Source: Egibacteraceae bacterium (GTDB lineage Bacteria > Actinomycetota > Nitriliruptoria > Euzebyales > Egibacteraceae). From it: 64,000 bases of DNA. The translations under genes and the position numbers were made by a program. Below, in pieces: positions 8,597 to 16,212 of this stretch. The notes below the pieces were generated by a model. That model was not told where the DNA came from, searched no databases, and saw nothing but the letters and a program-made list of their open reading frames with translations. The stretch covers positions 488,767 through 552,766 of the forward strand of contig JAUJNX010000001.1 of the NCBI GenBank assembly GCA_030447925.1, written 5' to 3'. Position 1 is the stretch's first letter; the number at the start of each line of letters is the position of its first letter.

Positions 8597-9339
8597 ATGG
8601 GCGAGCGGGACGACGCGGTCGAGGAGCTGACCGGCAGCGGCGTGCTCGACGCCGTGCGCTGGGCGGCGCGGTCGGCGTACCGGCGGGCGTTCGAGGACCA
8701 CGACGAGGACGCCGGCTACACCCAGGGCAGCTACGGCTTCGGCGCGACGACCCTCCTGCAGGACCGGCTGGACCGCGTCTTCTCCACCGGGCGGTACTCG
8801 CTGGGCGACCTGGACGAGGACGCGGGCACCGATGTCGTCGCGCTCGGCCTGGACCGCGAGGAGGTCGCGACCATGCCGCGCCGCCCGCGGGGACCGTCCG
8901 CCGCAGCGACCTCAACGGCTCGCCGGGGTGGCGGGCGGGGCGCTGGCGCCTCCTGCTGGTCAAGACCGACTTCGGCCACGTCGACGCGCTGCACTGGGCG
9001 TCCAAGAGCCAGACCCGCCAGGAGGTCGCGTCCCGGCCGGACCCCGACCAGCTCGCGCTGTTCCCCGAGGACGACCAGGTCGACGCGATCACCCTGATGA
9101 TCGCCCACAGCGGCGACCGGCTCAGCGGCTCCCGGGAGCTGCACCTCGCCCGGCCGCGCTTCAACCGCGGCGGCGGCAAGCCGTGGCACTGGCGGGTCGA
9201 GCTCGACGGGCCGGCGCCCGCCGCCGTCCCCGCCGACGCGTCACCCGCCGCGCCCGCGGCAGCCGACGACGTCGCCGACGCGCGCGTCCGGCTGCGCGGC
9301 GGCACCGCCGACGCGCGCGGCGGGCGGGACCGGTCCGGC
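8597..9339 (+). pseudogene. Uncharacterised protein upstream of an ImmA/IrrE gene, one frameshift
   Basis: The ATG at 8597 starts MGERDDAVEELTGSG and continues through RWAARSAYRRAFEDHDED and TQGSYGFGATTLLQDRLDR. A single-base loss between about 8873 and 8884 is needed to reach the continuing frame (RRSDLNGSPGWRAGRW, then LLLVKTDFGHVDALHW and FPEDDQVDAITLMIAHSGD). That frame has no stop before the XRE-ImmA domains, so the two are either a genuine fusion through an Ala/Pro-rich linker or adjacent genes whose boundary is hidden by another indel. I do not recognise the domain. Its position before an ImmA/IrrE gene resembles the small partner genes found beside such peptidases in actinobacteria. 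Confidence 0.5.
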
Positions 9340-10458
9340 GTGACCGGGGACGCCGCCCCTCCCTCGGCGGCGACGGCGGCGGCCCTGTTCGACGGCCGCC
9401 GTCTGACCGTCGCGCGCCACCTCGCCGGGCTGCGCAAGAACGCCCTGGCCGAGCGCATCGGCCGCAGCGCCACCGCGGTGGCCGGCTACGAGAGCGGGGG
9501 CGCGCGCCCGTCGCCCGCCACGGTCGCGCGGCTGGCGCTCGCCCTGGACGTCGGCCCGGCGTTCTTCCTGCCCGCCCCCGCGGGCGGCCTGCCCGCCGGC
9601 GCGCAGGCGCACTTCCGGTCCCTGCGCAGCACCAGCCAGAGCGCGCGCGACCAGGCGTTCGCCTTCGGGGTCGTGGCCGCCGAGGTCGTCGCGGTCCTGG
9701 AGCGCCACGTCGAGCTGCCGCCCCTGGACCTTCCCGCCGCCCCGCTGGCCGTCGACGACGAGGACCCCGCGGCGCCGGTGGTCGCGGCCCGCGCCGTCCG
9801 CGCGGCCTGGGGCCTGGGCGACGGGCCGATCCCCCACGTGCTGCGCGCCGCCGAGCACGACGGCGTCGTCGTCGCCTACCTGCCGCCCCAGAGCGCCAGC
9901 GTCGACGCGTACTCGCTGGGATCGGCCGGCCGCCCGCTGGTGCTGCTGAACCCCGCCAAGCACGACCACCACCGCCAGCGCTTCGACGTCGCCCACGAGC
10001 TGGGCCACCTCGTCCTGCACGCCGACGCCGAGCCGGGCACGCGGCGCGCCGAGGAGCAGGCCAACCGCTTCGCCGCCGAGCTGCTGATGCCCGCCGATGC
10101 GATCCGCGGCGAGCTGCCGTCCCGCGCCGACTGGCGCGCCCTGGCCGAGCTGCGCGAGCGCTGGGGCGCGAGCATGGCGGCCCTGCTGTACCGCGCCCGC
10201 ACGCTGGGGGTACTGCGCGAGACCGCCTACCGCAACGCCACCCGGGCGATGGCCGCCCGCGGCTGGCGCCGCCGCGAGCCCGGCCCCGCCCGCCCCCCCG
10301 AGCAGCCCTCCCTCCTGCCACGCGCCGTCGCCCTGCTCGCCGAGGCGGGCGTCCCCCTGGCCGCCCTGGCCGAGCAGTGCCACGTCCCCGAGCGCCTCCT
10401 CGCCGTGGTCACCGCCCCCACCCCCACCACATCCGCCGAACCCCCCGCGCCCCCCTGA
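9340..10458 (+). CDS. XRE-type helix-turn-helix protein with ImmA/IrrE metallopeptidase domain
   Basis: From the GTG at 9340 the product is 372 aa. An XRE helix-turn-helix (LFDGRRLTVARHLAGLRKNA, then LAERIGRSATAVAGYESG) is followed by a linker and an ImmA/IrrE zinc peptidase domain with HELGHLVLH near residue 219 (HExxH), then the downstream EEQANRFAAELLMP, the usual third-ligand region. Relatives cleave cognate repressors (phage/ICE ImmA, DdrO-cleaving IrrE) or act as toxins with a partner protein. The frame is open upstream into the preceding unknown domain, so the start is uncertain; no strong ribosome site is seen. The neighbouring nucleotidyltransferase pair suggests a small defence or toxin-antitoxin island. 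Confidence 0.82.
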   Translation: MTGDAAPPSAATAAALFDGRRLTVARHLAGLRKNALAERIGRSATAVAGYESGGARPSPATVARLALALDVGPAFFLPAPAGGLPAGAQAHFRSLRSTSQSARDQAFAFGVVAAEVVAVLERHVELPPLDLPAAPLAVDDEDPAAPVVAARAVRAAWGLGDGPIPHVLRAAEHDGVVVAYLPPQSASVDAYSLGSAGRPLVLLNPAKHDHHRQRFDVAHELGHLVLHADAEPGTRRAEEQANRFAAELLMPADAIRGELPSRADWRALAELRERWGASMAALLYRARTLGVLRETAYRNATRAMAARGWRRREPGPARPPEQPSLLPRAVALLAEAGVPLAALAEQCHVPERLLAVVTAPTPTTSAEPPAPP

Positions 10459-10866
10459 CCCGCGGCGGGGCGTGGGCTTTCAGGTCTCGTCACGTTCCTC
10501 TACTGCCTCCGCCTGCTACTACGCCACGACGTCCTAAGACTGGACCGCTTGACCCTGCCGGGGAAGCGCTCCGCCAGGTCGACGAGGCGGCCTTCGCGGT
10601 CCGGCTCGCGCGGCCTGGACCGGCCGCCGACGCCGTCCGCAAGGGCGTGCATACGACCAGAACGGTCTCCTGGGCGAGGTGTACAGCACCATCCCGCGCG
10701 GCGGCCCGAACGGGACGGCCGGGTGGGCCCTCCCAGTTCCAGGTGCCGACCAGCATTCCGACCCCTGTCGTCGTAGGCGCCCTGTGCGCGCCTGGTCCTC
10801 ACCCGGCAGACCGGCCGGTGCGCCGTTCTGATACATCGACGTGCGCCCGAGGGGCGGCGACTCGGG
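10459..10866. other. Intergenic stretch, no supported gene
   Basis: All frames here are short and show no recognisable family. A minus-strand frame reading MLVGTWNWEGPP is suggestive but does not continue into a conserved domain. It may be debris of a decayed gene between the ImmA/IrrE gene and the nucleotidyltransferase. Confidence 0.4.
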
Positions 10867-11365
10867 TCAGCTGCCGCGCAGCTCCTCGCGCAGTGCGTAG
10901 AGGGCGGGCAGCTGGGCGCGGTCCTTGTCCCGGCCGGCGGCCTCCTTGGACGCGATGACGTCGTCCAGGGCGGCGACGAGGACCTGGACACCGCCGACGT
11001 CGACGGGTTGAGCGCGCACGGCCAGCTGGTCGTAGCCGCCGGCTACCGGGATCCAGCGCAGCACGTCGATGTAGCCAACCGGGGACGCGAACTGCTCGAC
11101 GTCCTCCAGGAACCGGCTGGGGGCCGGCTGGTCCAGAGGACCCTCCCGGTCGGTGTAGCGGACCGCGCCGAGCTCGGTGAGCGCGCCGGCGAGGCGGGCG
11201 AGATTGCCGACGGTGCTCGGCCGCGACATCGACGTCGTAGGTGACCGCCGGTGAACCGTGCAAGGTGGCGGCCAGCCCGCCGACCAGCACATGGCGTCGC
11301 CCGTGACGGTCGAAGACCTGGACGATGCGCTCGGGGTCGAAGTACCGCGGAGGCGGCTGGGTCAC
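10867..11365 (-). pseudogene. Nucleotidyltransferase-fold protein (MNT/AbiEii-like), frameshifted
   Basis: The GTG at 11365 starts VTQPPPRYFDPERIVQVF, followed by HVLVGGLAATLHGSP and TYDVDV. GG(L/W)A plus DxD is the nucleotidyltransferase active-site pattern of MNT/AbiEii toxins or antitoxins. Near 11225-11232 one extra base breaks the frame. The continuation (PSTVGNLARLAGALTELGAV, later YIDVLRWIPVAGGYDQL and DDVIASKEAAGRDKD) carries the conserved third carboxylate region and the terminal ASKxAAGRxKD block typical of these proteins. The full length would be about 165 aa. It overlaps the upstream small gene by GTGA, so the two are translated as a unit. It may be a toxin-antitoxin-type module; the frameshift leaves its activity in doubt. 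Confidence 0.65.
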
Positions 11366-11541
11366 GGGCGGGTGGCGCCCCCTGCGGCGGCGCGGCGGAT
11401 CAGCCCAGCGCGCACCAGCGGCCAGTAGGCGGCGATGGTGCGCAGCCGCTCCACGGGGGTCATCGCCAGCATCGCGCGGACGAGCCGACGGTCGTGGGCG
11501 TCGACGGCGATCGGCGCGCCGCTGGCCAAGGGCGTGGCCAT
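11362..11541 (-). CDS. Small partner of the nucleotidyltransferase
   Basis: The 59-aa product has the helical core VDAHDRRLVRAMLAMTPVER and TIAAYWPLVRAGLIRRA. The ATG at 11541 is chosen because the protein-like region begins there; a longer frame to 11676 is Arg/Gly-rich and less credible. The stop overlaps the nucleotidyltransferase GTG (GTGA). The TPxERL...W.L(V/I)RAG pattern resembles small proteins often encoded just before AbiEii/MNT-type nucleotidyltransferases. Its function (antitoxin or co-factor) is inferred only from context. The 249 bp between this start and deoC hold no supported gene. Confidence 0.5.
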   Translation of the reverse strand: MATPLASGAPIAVDAHDRRLVRAMLAMTPVERLRTIAAYWPLVRAGLIRRAAAGGATRP

Positions 11542-11790
11542 GCCCGACAGTTTCCCACGTCGCTGCCCACCAGTCACATCGCCGCCCCTGTCGAGCACAT
11601 CGCCGCCCTGTCGAGGACAGTCGAAAGTCCGTCGTGATGCTGGGGGCCGGCGCTGGACCAGGTCGGCGACGTCCATCCTGGTAGGTGTCGCTGGGTCTAA
11701 ACGTCGCAGGCGAGATCAGGCCCCCCGGCCTGGTCCAGGTGACGGCCCCCCCTGCCCGGCCCCGCCGCCTGGGCCGCGCCGGCGGGTGGG

Positions 11791-12507
11791 TCAGGCGGTG
11801 GTGCGGGTGCGGTAGTCGTCGAGGATCGTGGCGGTGGCGGTGGCGCCCACGCGGGTGACGCCGAGGCTGAGGACCTCCAGCAGGGCGTCGAGGGTGCGCA
11901 CGCCGCCGGCGGCCTTGACCTGGACGCGGTCCGACACGGTGGCGCGCATCAGGTGCAGGTCCTCCATGGTCGACCCCGAGGGCGCGAAGCCCGTGGAGGT
12001 CTTCACGAAGTCGGCGCCCGCCGCCTCCGCCAGGCGGCACCCGCGGACCTTCTCGTCGCGGTCCAGGTAGGCGTTCTCCAGGATGACCTTGACGACCGCG
12101 TCGCCCGCGGCCTCGACCACGGCGCGGATGTCGGCCTCGACGTAGGCGTCGTCCCCGGAGCGCAGGCGGCCGATGGCCAGGACCATGTCGAGCTCGGTCG
12201 CCCCGTCGGCCAGCGCGCGCTCGACCTCGAAGACCTTGGTGGCGGTGGTGACCGCGCCGTGGGGGAACCCGATCACGGTGCCGACCGCGACCGGCGAGCC
12301 CGCCAGCAGCTCCGCGCAGCGGGGGACGTCGGAGGGGCGGGCGCAGACCGACGCCACGCGGTACTCGGCGGCGATCGCGCACCCCGCCTCGACCTCCTGG
12401 ACGGTGAGCTCGGGGCGCAGCAGCGAGTGGTCGATGGCACCGGCCAGCTGCTCGTAGGTGACGTCGGCGACGGACAGGGCGGCGTCGGTGGTGGTCATGG
12501 CGCTCAT
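11791..12507 (-). CDS. deoC: Deoxyribose-phosphate aldolase family protein
   Basis: The 238-aa product has IDHSLLRPELT near residue 26, the Schiff-base lysine segment VVKVILENAYL near residue 140, GADFVKTSTGFAPSGST and the phosphate-binding VKAAGGVRT with a second Lys. These are the DeoC landmarks. It cleaves 2-deoxyribose-5-phosphate or a related keto-acid or sugar phosphate to acetaldehyde plus a triose phosphate. The ATG at 12507 is 21 bp from a TGTCTAGACG operator. It therefore likely belongs to the same GntR regulon as the SIS operon and the ABC transporter, with aldol cleavage as the last catabolic step. A second ATG at 12498 is possible. Confidence 0.92.
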   Translation of the reverse strand: MSAMTTTDAALSVADVTYEQLAGAIDHSLLRPELTVQEVEAGCAIAAEYRVASVCARPSDVPRCAELLAGSPVAVGTVIGFPHGAVTTATKVFEVERALADGATELDMVLAIGRLRSGDDAYVEADIRAVVEAAGDAVVKVILENAYLDRDEKVRGCRLAEAAGADFVKTSTGFAPSGSTMEDLHLMRATVSDRVQVKAAGGVRTLDALLEVLSLGVTRVGATATATILDDYRTRTTA

Positions 12508-12528
12508 GGTGGCAGCGCCGCCCCAAGT

Positions 12529-12538
12529 TGTCTAGACG
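12529..12538. promoter_or_regulatory. GntR (HutC-type) operator, site 2
   Basis: TGTCTAGACG has the same GTCTAGAC core as site 1. It overlaps the TAG stop codon of the SDR gene (12532-12534, minus strand) and lies directly upstream of deoC, which implies separate regulated expression of deoC. Confidence 0.6.
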
Positions 12539-13350
12539 TTCTCGCCACCGCCGGCCTCGGTCACGCCCCAGCCGCCGTCGACCGCCACGACCTGCCCGGT
12601 GACCGCGCGGGCGTCGTCGGAGAGCAGGAAGGCGGCGACATCGGCGACCGCGGCCGGGTCCAGGAAGCCGCCGGCCAGGGGCTGCTTGCGCGCCGCGTAG
12701 GCGACGCTGGCGGGGTCCGCCGCGGCCCGCGCCGCCATCGGGGTGGCGACCAGTCCCGGGGCGACCGCGTTCACCCGGATGCCGTGGGGCGCGTAGTAGG
12801 CGGCGGTCGTGCGGGTGAGGGCGTGCTCGGCCCCCTTCACCGCGGCGTAGGCGTGGGTCGCGAACCGCTCCGGCGAGGGGTGCTCGGCCAGGACGCTGCC
12901 GACCAGCACCGCCGCCCCGCGCGCCCCGTCCTCGCGGGCGGGCTGGGCGAGCATCGCCCGCAGCGCCTCGCGCAGGGCCAGGAAGGCCGGGTGCCCGTTG
13001 AGGGCGAAGGTAGCCTCCCAGCCGGCCAGCGGGACCTCGTGCAGGGGCCCGTCCCCCGCCTTCCGCCCGCTGGCGCCCGCCACCGCGAACAGCGCGTCGA
13101 CGCGCCCGAGCACCTCCCGGGCACGGGCGACCGCGGCGACCGTCGCGGTCTCGTCGCGCAGGTCGGCGGCGGCCCACCCGCAGCGCCCGCCCGCCGCGGT
13201 GATCTCCCCGGCCAGAGCAGCGCAGTCGCCCGCGTCCAGGGACACGACGAAGACGGCGCCGCCCTCGGCGGCGAAGCGCCGCGCCCCGGCGGCCGCGATC
13301 CCCGTCGCGCCCGTCACCAGGCACCCCCGACCCTCCAGCCGTCCGCGCAT
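12532..13350 (-). CDS. Short-chain dehydrogenase/reductase
   Basis: The 272-aa SDR has the cofactor motif LVTGATGIAAAGARRFAAEG (an altered TGxxxGIG, with Ala-Ala-Ala before the last Gly), the catalytic triad region (LVGSVLAEH with Ser; HAYAAVKGAEHALTR with YxxxK), and the C-terminal VTGQVVAVDGGWGV. NxG in the usual VNNAG position is replaced by FAVAGAS. It sits between the ROK kinase (13386-14285) and deoC, all on the minus strand, which suggests oxidation of a sugar or polyol intermediate. The altered glycine motif may reflect NADP preference or sequence error. Confidence 0.85.
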   Translation of the reverse strand: MRGRLEGRGCLVTGATGIAAAGARRFAAEGGAVFVVSLDAGDCAALAGEITAAGGRCGWAAADLRDETATVAAVARAREVLGRVDALFAVAGASGRKAGDGPLHEVPLAGWEATFALNGHPAFLALREALRAMLAQPAREDGARGAAVLVGSVLAEHPSPERFATHAYAAVKGAEHALTRTTAAYYAPHGIRVNAVAPGLVATPMAARAAADPASVAYAARKQPLAGGFLDPAAVADVAAFLLSDDARAVTGQVVAVDGGWGVTEAGGGENV

Positions 13351-13385
13351 GGCCAGGGGTTGTAGCAGAGCACCCGCCGGGGCGC

Positions 13386-14285
13386 TCAGTCCAGCCCGGC
13401 CGCGAGCAGGGCCGCCCCGGCCAGGGTGGCGCTCGCGCCCAGCTCGGCGGGGACCACGGTCAGCCGCGCGGTGACGTAAGGGGTGCCGACGCGGGCGAGC
13501 TCCCGGCGGGCGGGGTCCAGGAGCCGGTCCCCGGCGCGCGCCAGGCCGCCCGCCACCGCCACGCGGTCGGGCCACAGCAGCACCGACCAGGACGCGATCG
13601 CGCGGCCCAGCGCCACGCCCGCGCGGTCGACCAGCGCTGCCGCCGCCGGGTCGCCCGCCGCCGCGCCCGCCAGCTGGGCGCGGGCGTCGGGGTAGCCCAG
13701 CGCCGCGCCGTCGCGGGCCAGCGCGAAGCCCGACGCCACCGCCTCCAGGCAGCCGCGCCCACCGCACGGGCAGTTGGGCCCCTCCGGCTCGACCTTGACG
13801 TGGCCCGCGTCGCCGAGGCAGCCGAACGCGGTGTCCACGACCGCGCCGCCGACGACCGCGGCGGCGTTCGCGCCGGTGCCCAGCGCCACGCAGAGGAAGC
13901 GGTCGACGCCGCGGCCGCTGCCCAGCCGGTGCTCGCCGAGGGCGGCGGCGGCGAGGTCGGGGACCAGCTCGACGCGGGCCGCGCCGGTGCGCGCCGCGAC
14001 CAGCTCGCCGAGCCGGGTCCCGGTCAGGGCCGGCAGGCTGGGCACGTCGAGCACGACGCCGCCCTCCGCGAACGACGGGATGGCGACCGCCACCCGCGCC
14101 CCCCCGCCGACCTCGCCCACCGCCCCCGCGACCGCGTCGAGCACGGCGCCCAGGTCCATCCGCCGGTCCAGGTCCCGCCGGGCCACGTGCCCCTGCGCCC
14201 CGCCCGGGCCGCCCCGCGCCGCCCGCACCCCGCTCCCGCCGATGTCCACCCCGACCGCGGCGACGCCGCGGGCGTCAGCGGGCAT
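13386..14285 (-). CDS. ROK-family kinase/regulator-like protein
   Basis: The 299-aa product has VGVDIGGSGVRAARGG at the N-terminus, FLCVALGTGANAAAVVGG in the nucleotide region, and the ROK zinc signature CPCGGRGCLEAVASG near residue 183. The ATG at 14285 overlaps the GntR stop by 11 bp, so the pair is translationally coupled. As with the first GntR-ROK pair, a sugar kinase is cotranscribed with its own regulator. It lacks an N-terminal helix-turn-helix, so it is an enzyme rather than a NagC-type repressor. Substrate unknown. Confidence 0.85.
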   Translation of the reverse strand: MPADARGVAAVGVDIGGSGVRAARGGPGGAQGHVARRDLDRRMDLGAVLDAVAGAVGEVGGGARVAVAIPSFAEGGVVLDVPSLPALTGTRLGELVAARTGAARVELVPDLAAAALGEHRLGSGRGVDRFLCVALGTGANAAAVVGGAVVDTAFGCLGDAGHVKVEPEGPNCPCGGRGCLEAVASGFALARDGAALGYPDARAQLAGAAAGDPAAAALVDRAGVALGRAIASWSVLLWPDRVAVAGGLARAGDRLLDPARRELARVGTPYVTARLTVVPAELGASATLAGAALLAAGLD

Positions 14286-15012
14286 GGTCGGGGCGGCGGG
14301 TGAGGGTCGTGCGGAAGCGGTAGCGGTCGCCGCGGTAGTGCATCTCGCCCAGCTCGACGAGGCGGTCGGCGGCGTCGTGGCTGCGGGTGGTGGTGCGCAG
14401 CAGGGGGAAGCCGGGGGCGACGCCCAGCAGGGCGGCCTGGCGGGGGTCGGCGCCGACGGCGTGCATCGCGTACTCAGCGCGGCGGGGCCCGGCGCCCGCC
14501 TCGTCCAGGGTGGCGTAGAGCGACGCGGTGGTGAAGTCGACGGCGGGCAGGCGCGGCGCGCGGGCCAGCGGCACGCGGCTGCGGTCGATCGACACGGCGT
14601 GGCCGTCCAGCAGCCGCAGGCGCTCCAGCACGAACAGCTCGGAACCCGGGGCGATGCCGAACGCCTCGGCCTCGTCCAGGGTCGTGGGCACCACGTCGGC
14701 GACCAGCACCGTCGCCGAGGCACGCAGCCCGCGGTCGGCGCCCATGGCGGTGAAGCTGGTGAGCACCTCGGGCGGCTCGCCGAGCGGGTCGGCGGCGACG
14801 AAGGACCCGCGCCCGGGCTGGGCCTGCACCAGCCCCTGCGCGCTGAGGTCCGACAGCGCCCGCCGGACGGTCGCGCGGCTGACGCCGAAGCGCTCCTGCA
14901 GCGCCCGCTCGCCGGGGAGGCGGTCGCCGGGGCGCAACGCGCCGGCGCTGATCTGGTCGGCGATCGCCCGGGCGACCTGCTGGTGGCGGAGCTCGTCGGC
15001 GGCGAGGGCCAT
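14275..15012 (-). CDS. GntR-family (HutC subfamily) regulator 2
   Basis: The 245-aa protein has a winged helix (LPGERALQERFGVSRATVRR, wing QPGRGSFVA) and a UTRA domain with VDFTTASLYATLDEAG. The ATG at 15012 is preferred because TATCGT at 15020-15025 (minus strand) lies exactly 7 nt upstream, a leaderless arrangement. It is divergent from the SIS gene at 15055. The palindrome ACCGGTACCGTACCGGT in the 42-bp gap is the likely operator. It is distinct from the TGTCTAGACA regulon, so two GntR circuits operate within 10 kb. Confidence 0.9.
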   Translation of the reverse strand: MALAADELRHQQVARAIADQISAGALRPGDRLPGERALQERFGVSRATVRRALSDLSAQGLVQAQPGRGSFVAADPLGEPPEVLTSFTAMGADRGLRASATVLVADVVPTTLDEAEAFGIAPGSELFVLERLRLLDGHAVSIDRSRVPLARAPRLPAVDFTTASLYATLDEAGAGPRRAEYAMHAVGADPRQAALLGVAPGFPLLRTTTRSHDAADRLVELGEMHYRGDRYRFRTTLTRRPDHAR

Positions 15013-15019
15013 GCGCTGG

Positions 15020-15051
15020 ACGATACCAGTGACCACCGGTACCGTACCGGT
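15020..15051. promoter_or_regulatory. Divergent leaderless promoters with embedded GntR operator
   Basis: ACCGGTA-CCG-TACCGGT (15035-15051) is a perfect 7-bp inverted repeat. A plus-strand -10 box, TACCGT at 15040-15045, is embedded in it and lies 9 nt before the ATG at 15055. A minus-strand -10 box, TATCGT at 15025-15020, lies 7 nt before the gntR ATG. Repressor bound to the palindrome would cover the plus-strand -10. Confidence 0.6.
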
Positions 15052-15054
15052 CCT

Positions 15055-16182
15055 ATGGATGTCGCCGACACGGCCCTGTGGTCCGACGCGCGTGCGACAC
15101 CCGTGATCCTGGCCCGCACGCTGGACCAGGCCGACGGGTTCGCGGACGTCGCCGCGTTCCTCACCCGACCGGGGGTGCGCCGGGTGGTCGCGACCGGCAA
15201 CGGCGCCGCGCTCTACGCCGCGCAGGCGCTCTGGCTCGCCGCCCTGCGCGCCCCGGGCGACGCGCCCGAGGTCGTCGCCGCACCCGCGGGCCTGCTGGGC
15301 ACCGGCGACCTCGCGCGGCGCCCCGGCGACGCGCTGCTGGTGGTGTCCAGCTCCGGCGAGCTGCGCGACGTGGTCGAGGTCCTGCGCACCGCCCCGGTGC
15401 CCTACGCCGCGATCACGTCCACCCCGGACTCGACCATCGGAGCCGGTGCCGCGGCCCGCGCCGCGGTCGCGGTCGACAGCCAGGACGCGGTCACCCACAC
15501 CCAGGCGTTCGTCGGCAACGTCGCCGCCGCCCTGGCGGTCTGGGCGCTGGCGGCGGGCGACGACGGCCTGCGCCGCGAGCTGCACGCCGCCCCGGAGCTG
15601 CTGGCCCCGGCCGTCGCCGAGGCCCCCGCCTGGGCGGCCGAGGCCACGGCCGCCACCGCGGCCGCGCCGGACCGCGACGGCGAGGCGCTGCCCACGGCCG
15701 CGGTCGTGTTCGGCAGCGGGCCGGCCTGGGCGGCTGCGCTGGAGGCGGCGCTGCTGCTCAAGGAGGTCGCCGGCATCCCGGCGGAGGGCCTGGAGACGCG
15801 CGAGGGCGCGACCTCCGGCATGTACGCGCTCACCGCCGACCACCTGGTCCTCAGCCTGCCCACCGGCCCCGACCGGCTCCTGGAGGAGGCCGAGGCGACG
15901 TGCGCCCGCACCGGCGCCCGCCTCCTGCGCGCCCCGGGGGGCGACCGCGGCGACGCCCGCCTGGCCGCGGTCACCACCTTCCCCGCGGCCCTGGCCCTGG
16001 CCGTCGCGCTGGGCCTGGCCGCGGGCCGCGATGTGGACCGCCCCGCGTGGGCGGGCGCGTACTACGCCACCGCCCGGGTGGCCCAGAAGGGGCGGCCGCC
16101 AGCCGGAGCTGCGGTCCCTGCGCCGGATTCGCGACGAGAGAGGCCGGCGGCCGTCGTTGAGGGAGAGCTGCCCGGCGTTTGA
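15055..16182 (+). CDS. SIS-domain protein (double SIS, AgaS/GlmS-isomerase-like)
   Basis: The 375-aa product has two SIS modules. The first carries RRVVATGNGAALYAAQAL and ALLVVSSSGELRDVVEVL (about residues 40-110); the second carries VVFGSGPAWAAALEAALLLK and LETREGATSGMY (about residues 220-260). The Glu-His/Glu pattern resembles aldose-ketose isomerases or deaminases of the AgaS type. The start at 15055 has no ribosome site and sits 3 bp after the operator, so it is probably leaderless. The last 35 residues (after YYATARVAQKG) look non-conserved and may be read-through of an eroded C-terminus. It acts with the following Gfo/Idh enzyme and the ROK kinase across the divergent promoter. Confidence 0.8.
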   Translation: MDVADTALWSDARATPVILARTLDQADGFADVAAFLTRPGVRRVVATGNGAALYAAQALWLAALRAPGDAPEVVAAPAGLLGTGDLARRPGDALLVVSSSGELRDVVEVLRTAPVPYAAITSTPDSTIGAGAAARAAVAVDSQDAVTHTQAFVGNVAAALAVWALAAGDDGLRRELHAAPELLAPAVAEAPAWAAEATAATAAAPDRDGEALPTAAVVFGSGPAWAAALEAALLLKEVAGIPAEGLETREGATSGMYALTADHLVLSLPTGPDRLLEEAEATCARTGARLLRAPGGDRGDARLAAVTTFPAALALAVALGLAAGRDVDRPAWAGAYYATARVAQKGRPPAGAAVPAPDSRRERPAAVVEGELPGV

Positions 16183-16212
16183 GGTGCACATGACGAGCGA
16201 GGGAGCGCCAGC

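Noticed and set aside
10490-10756. Minus-strand frame beginning MLVGTWNWEGPP, suggestive of an endonuclease/phosphatase fold
   Set aside because: The resemblance ends after about ten residues and the rest is Arg/Ala/Ser-rich, typical of a chance frame in GC-rich DNA.
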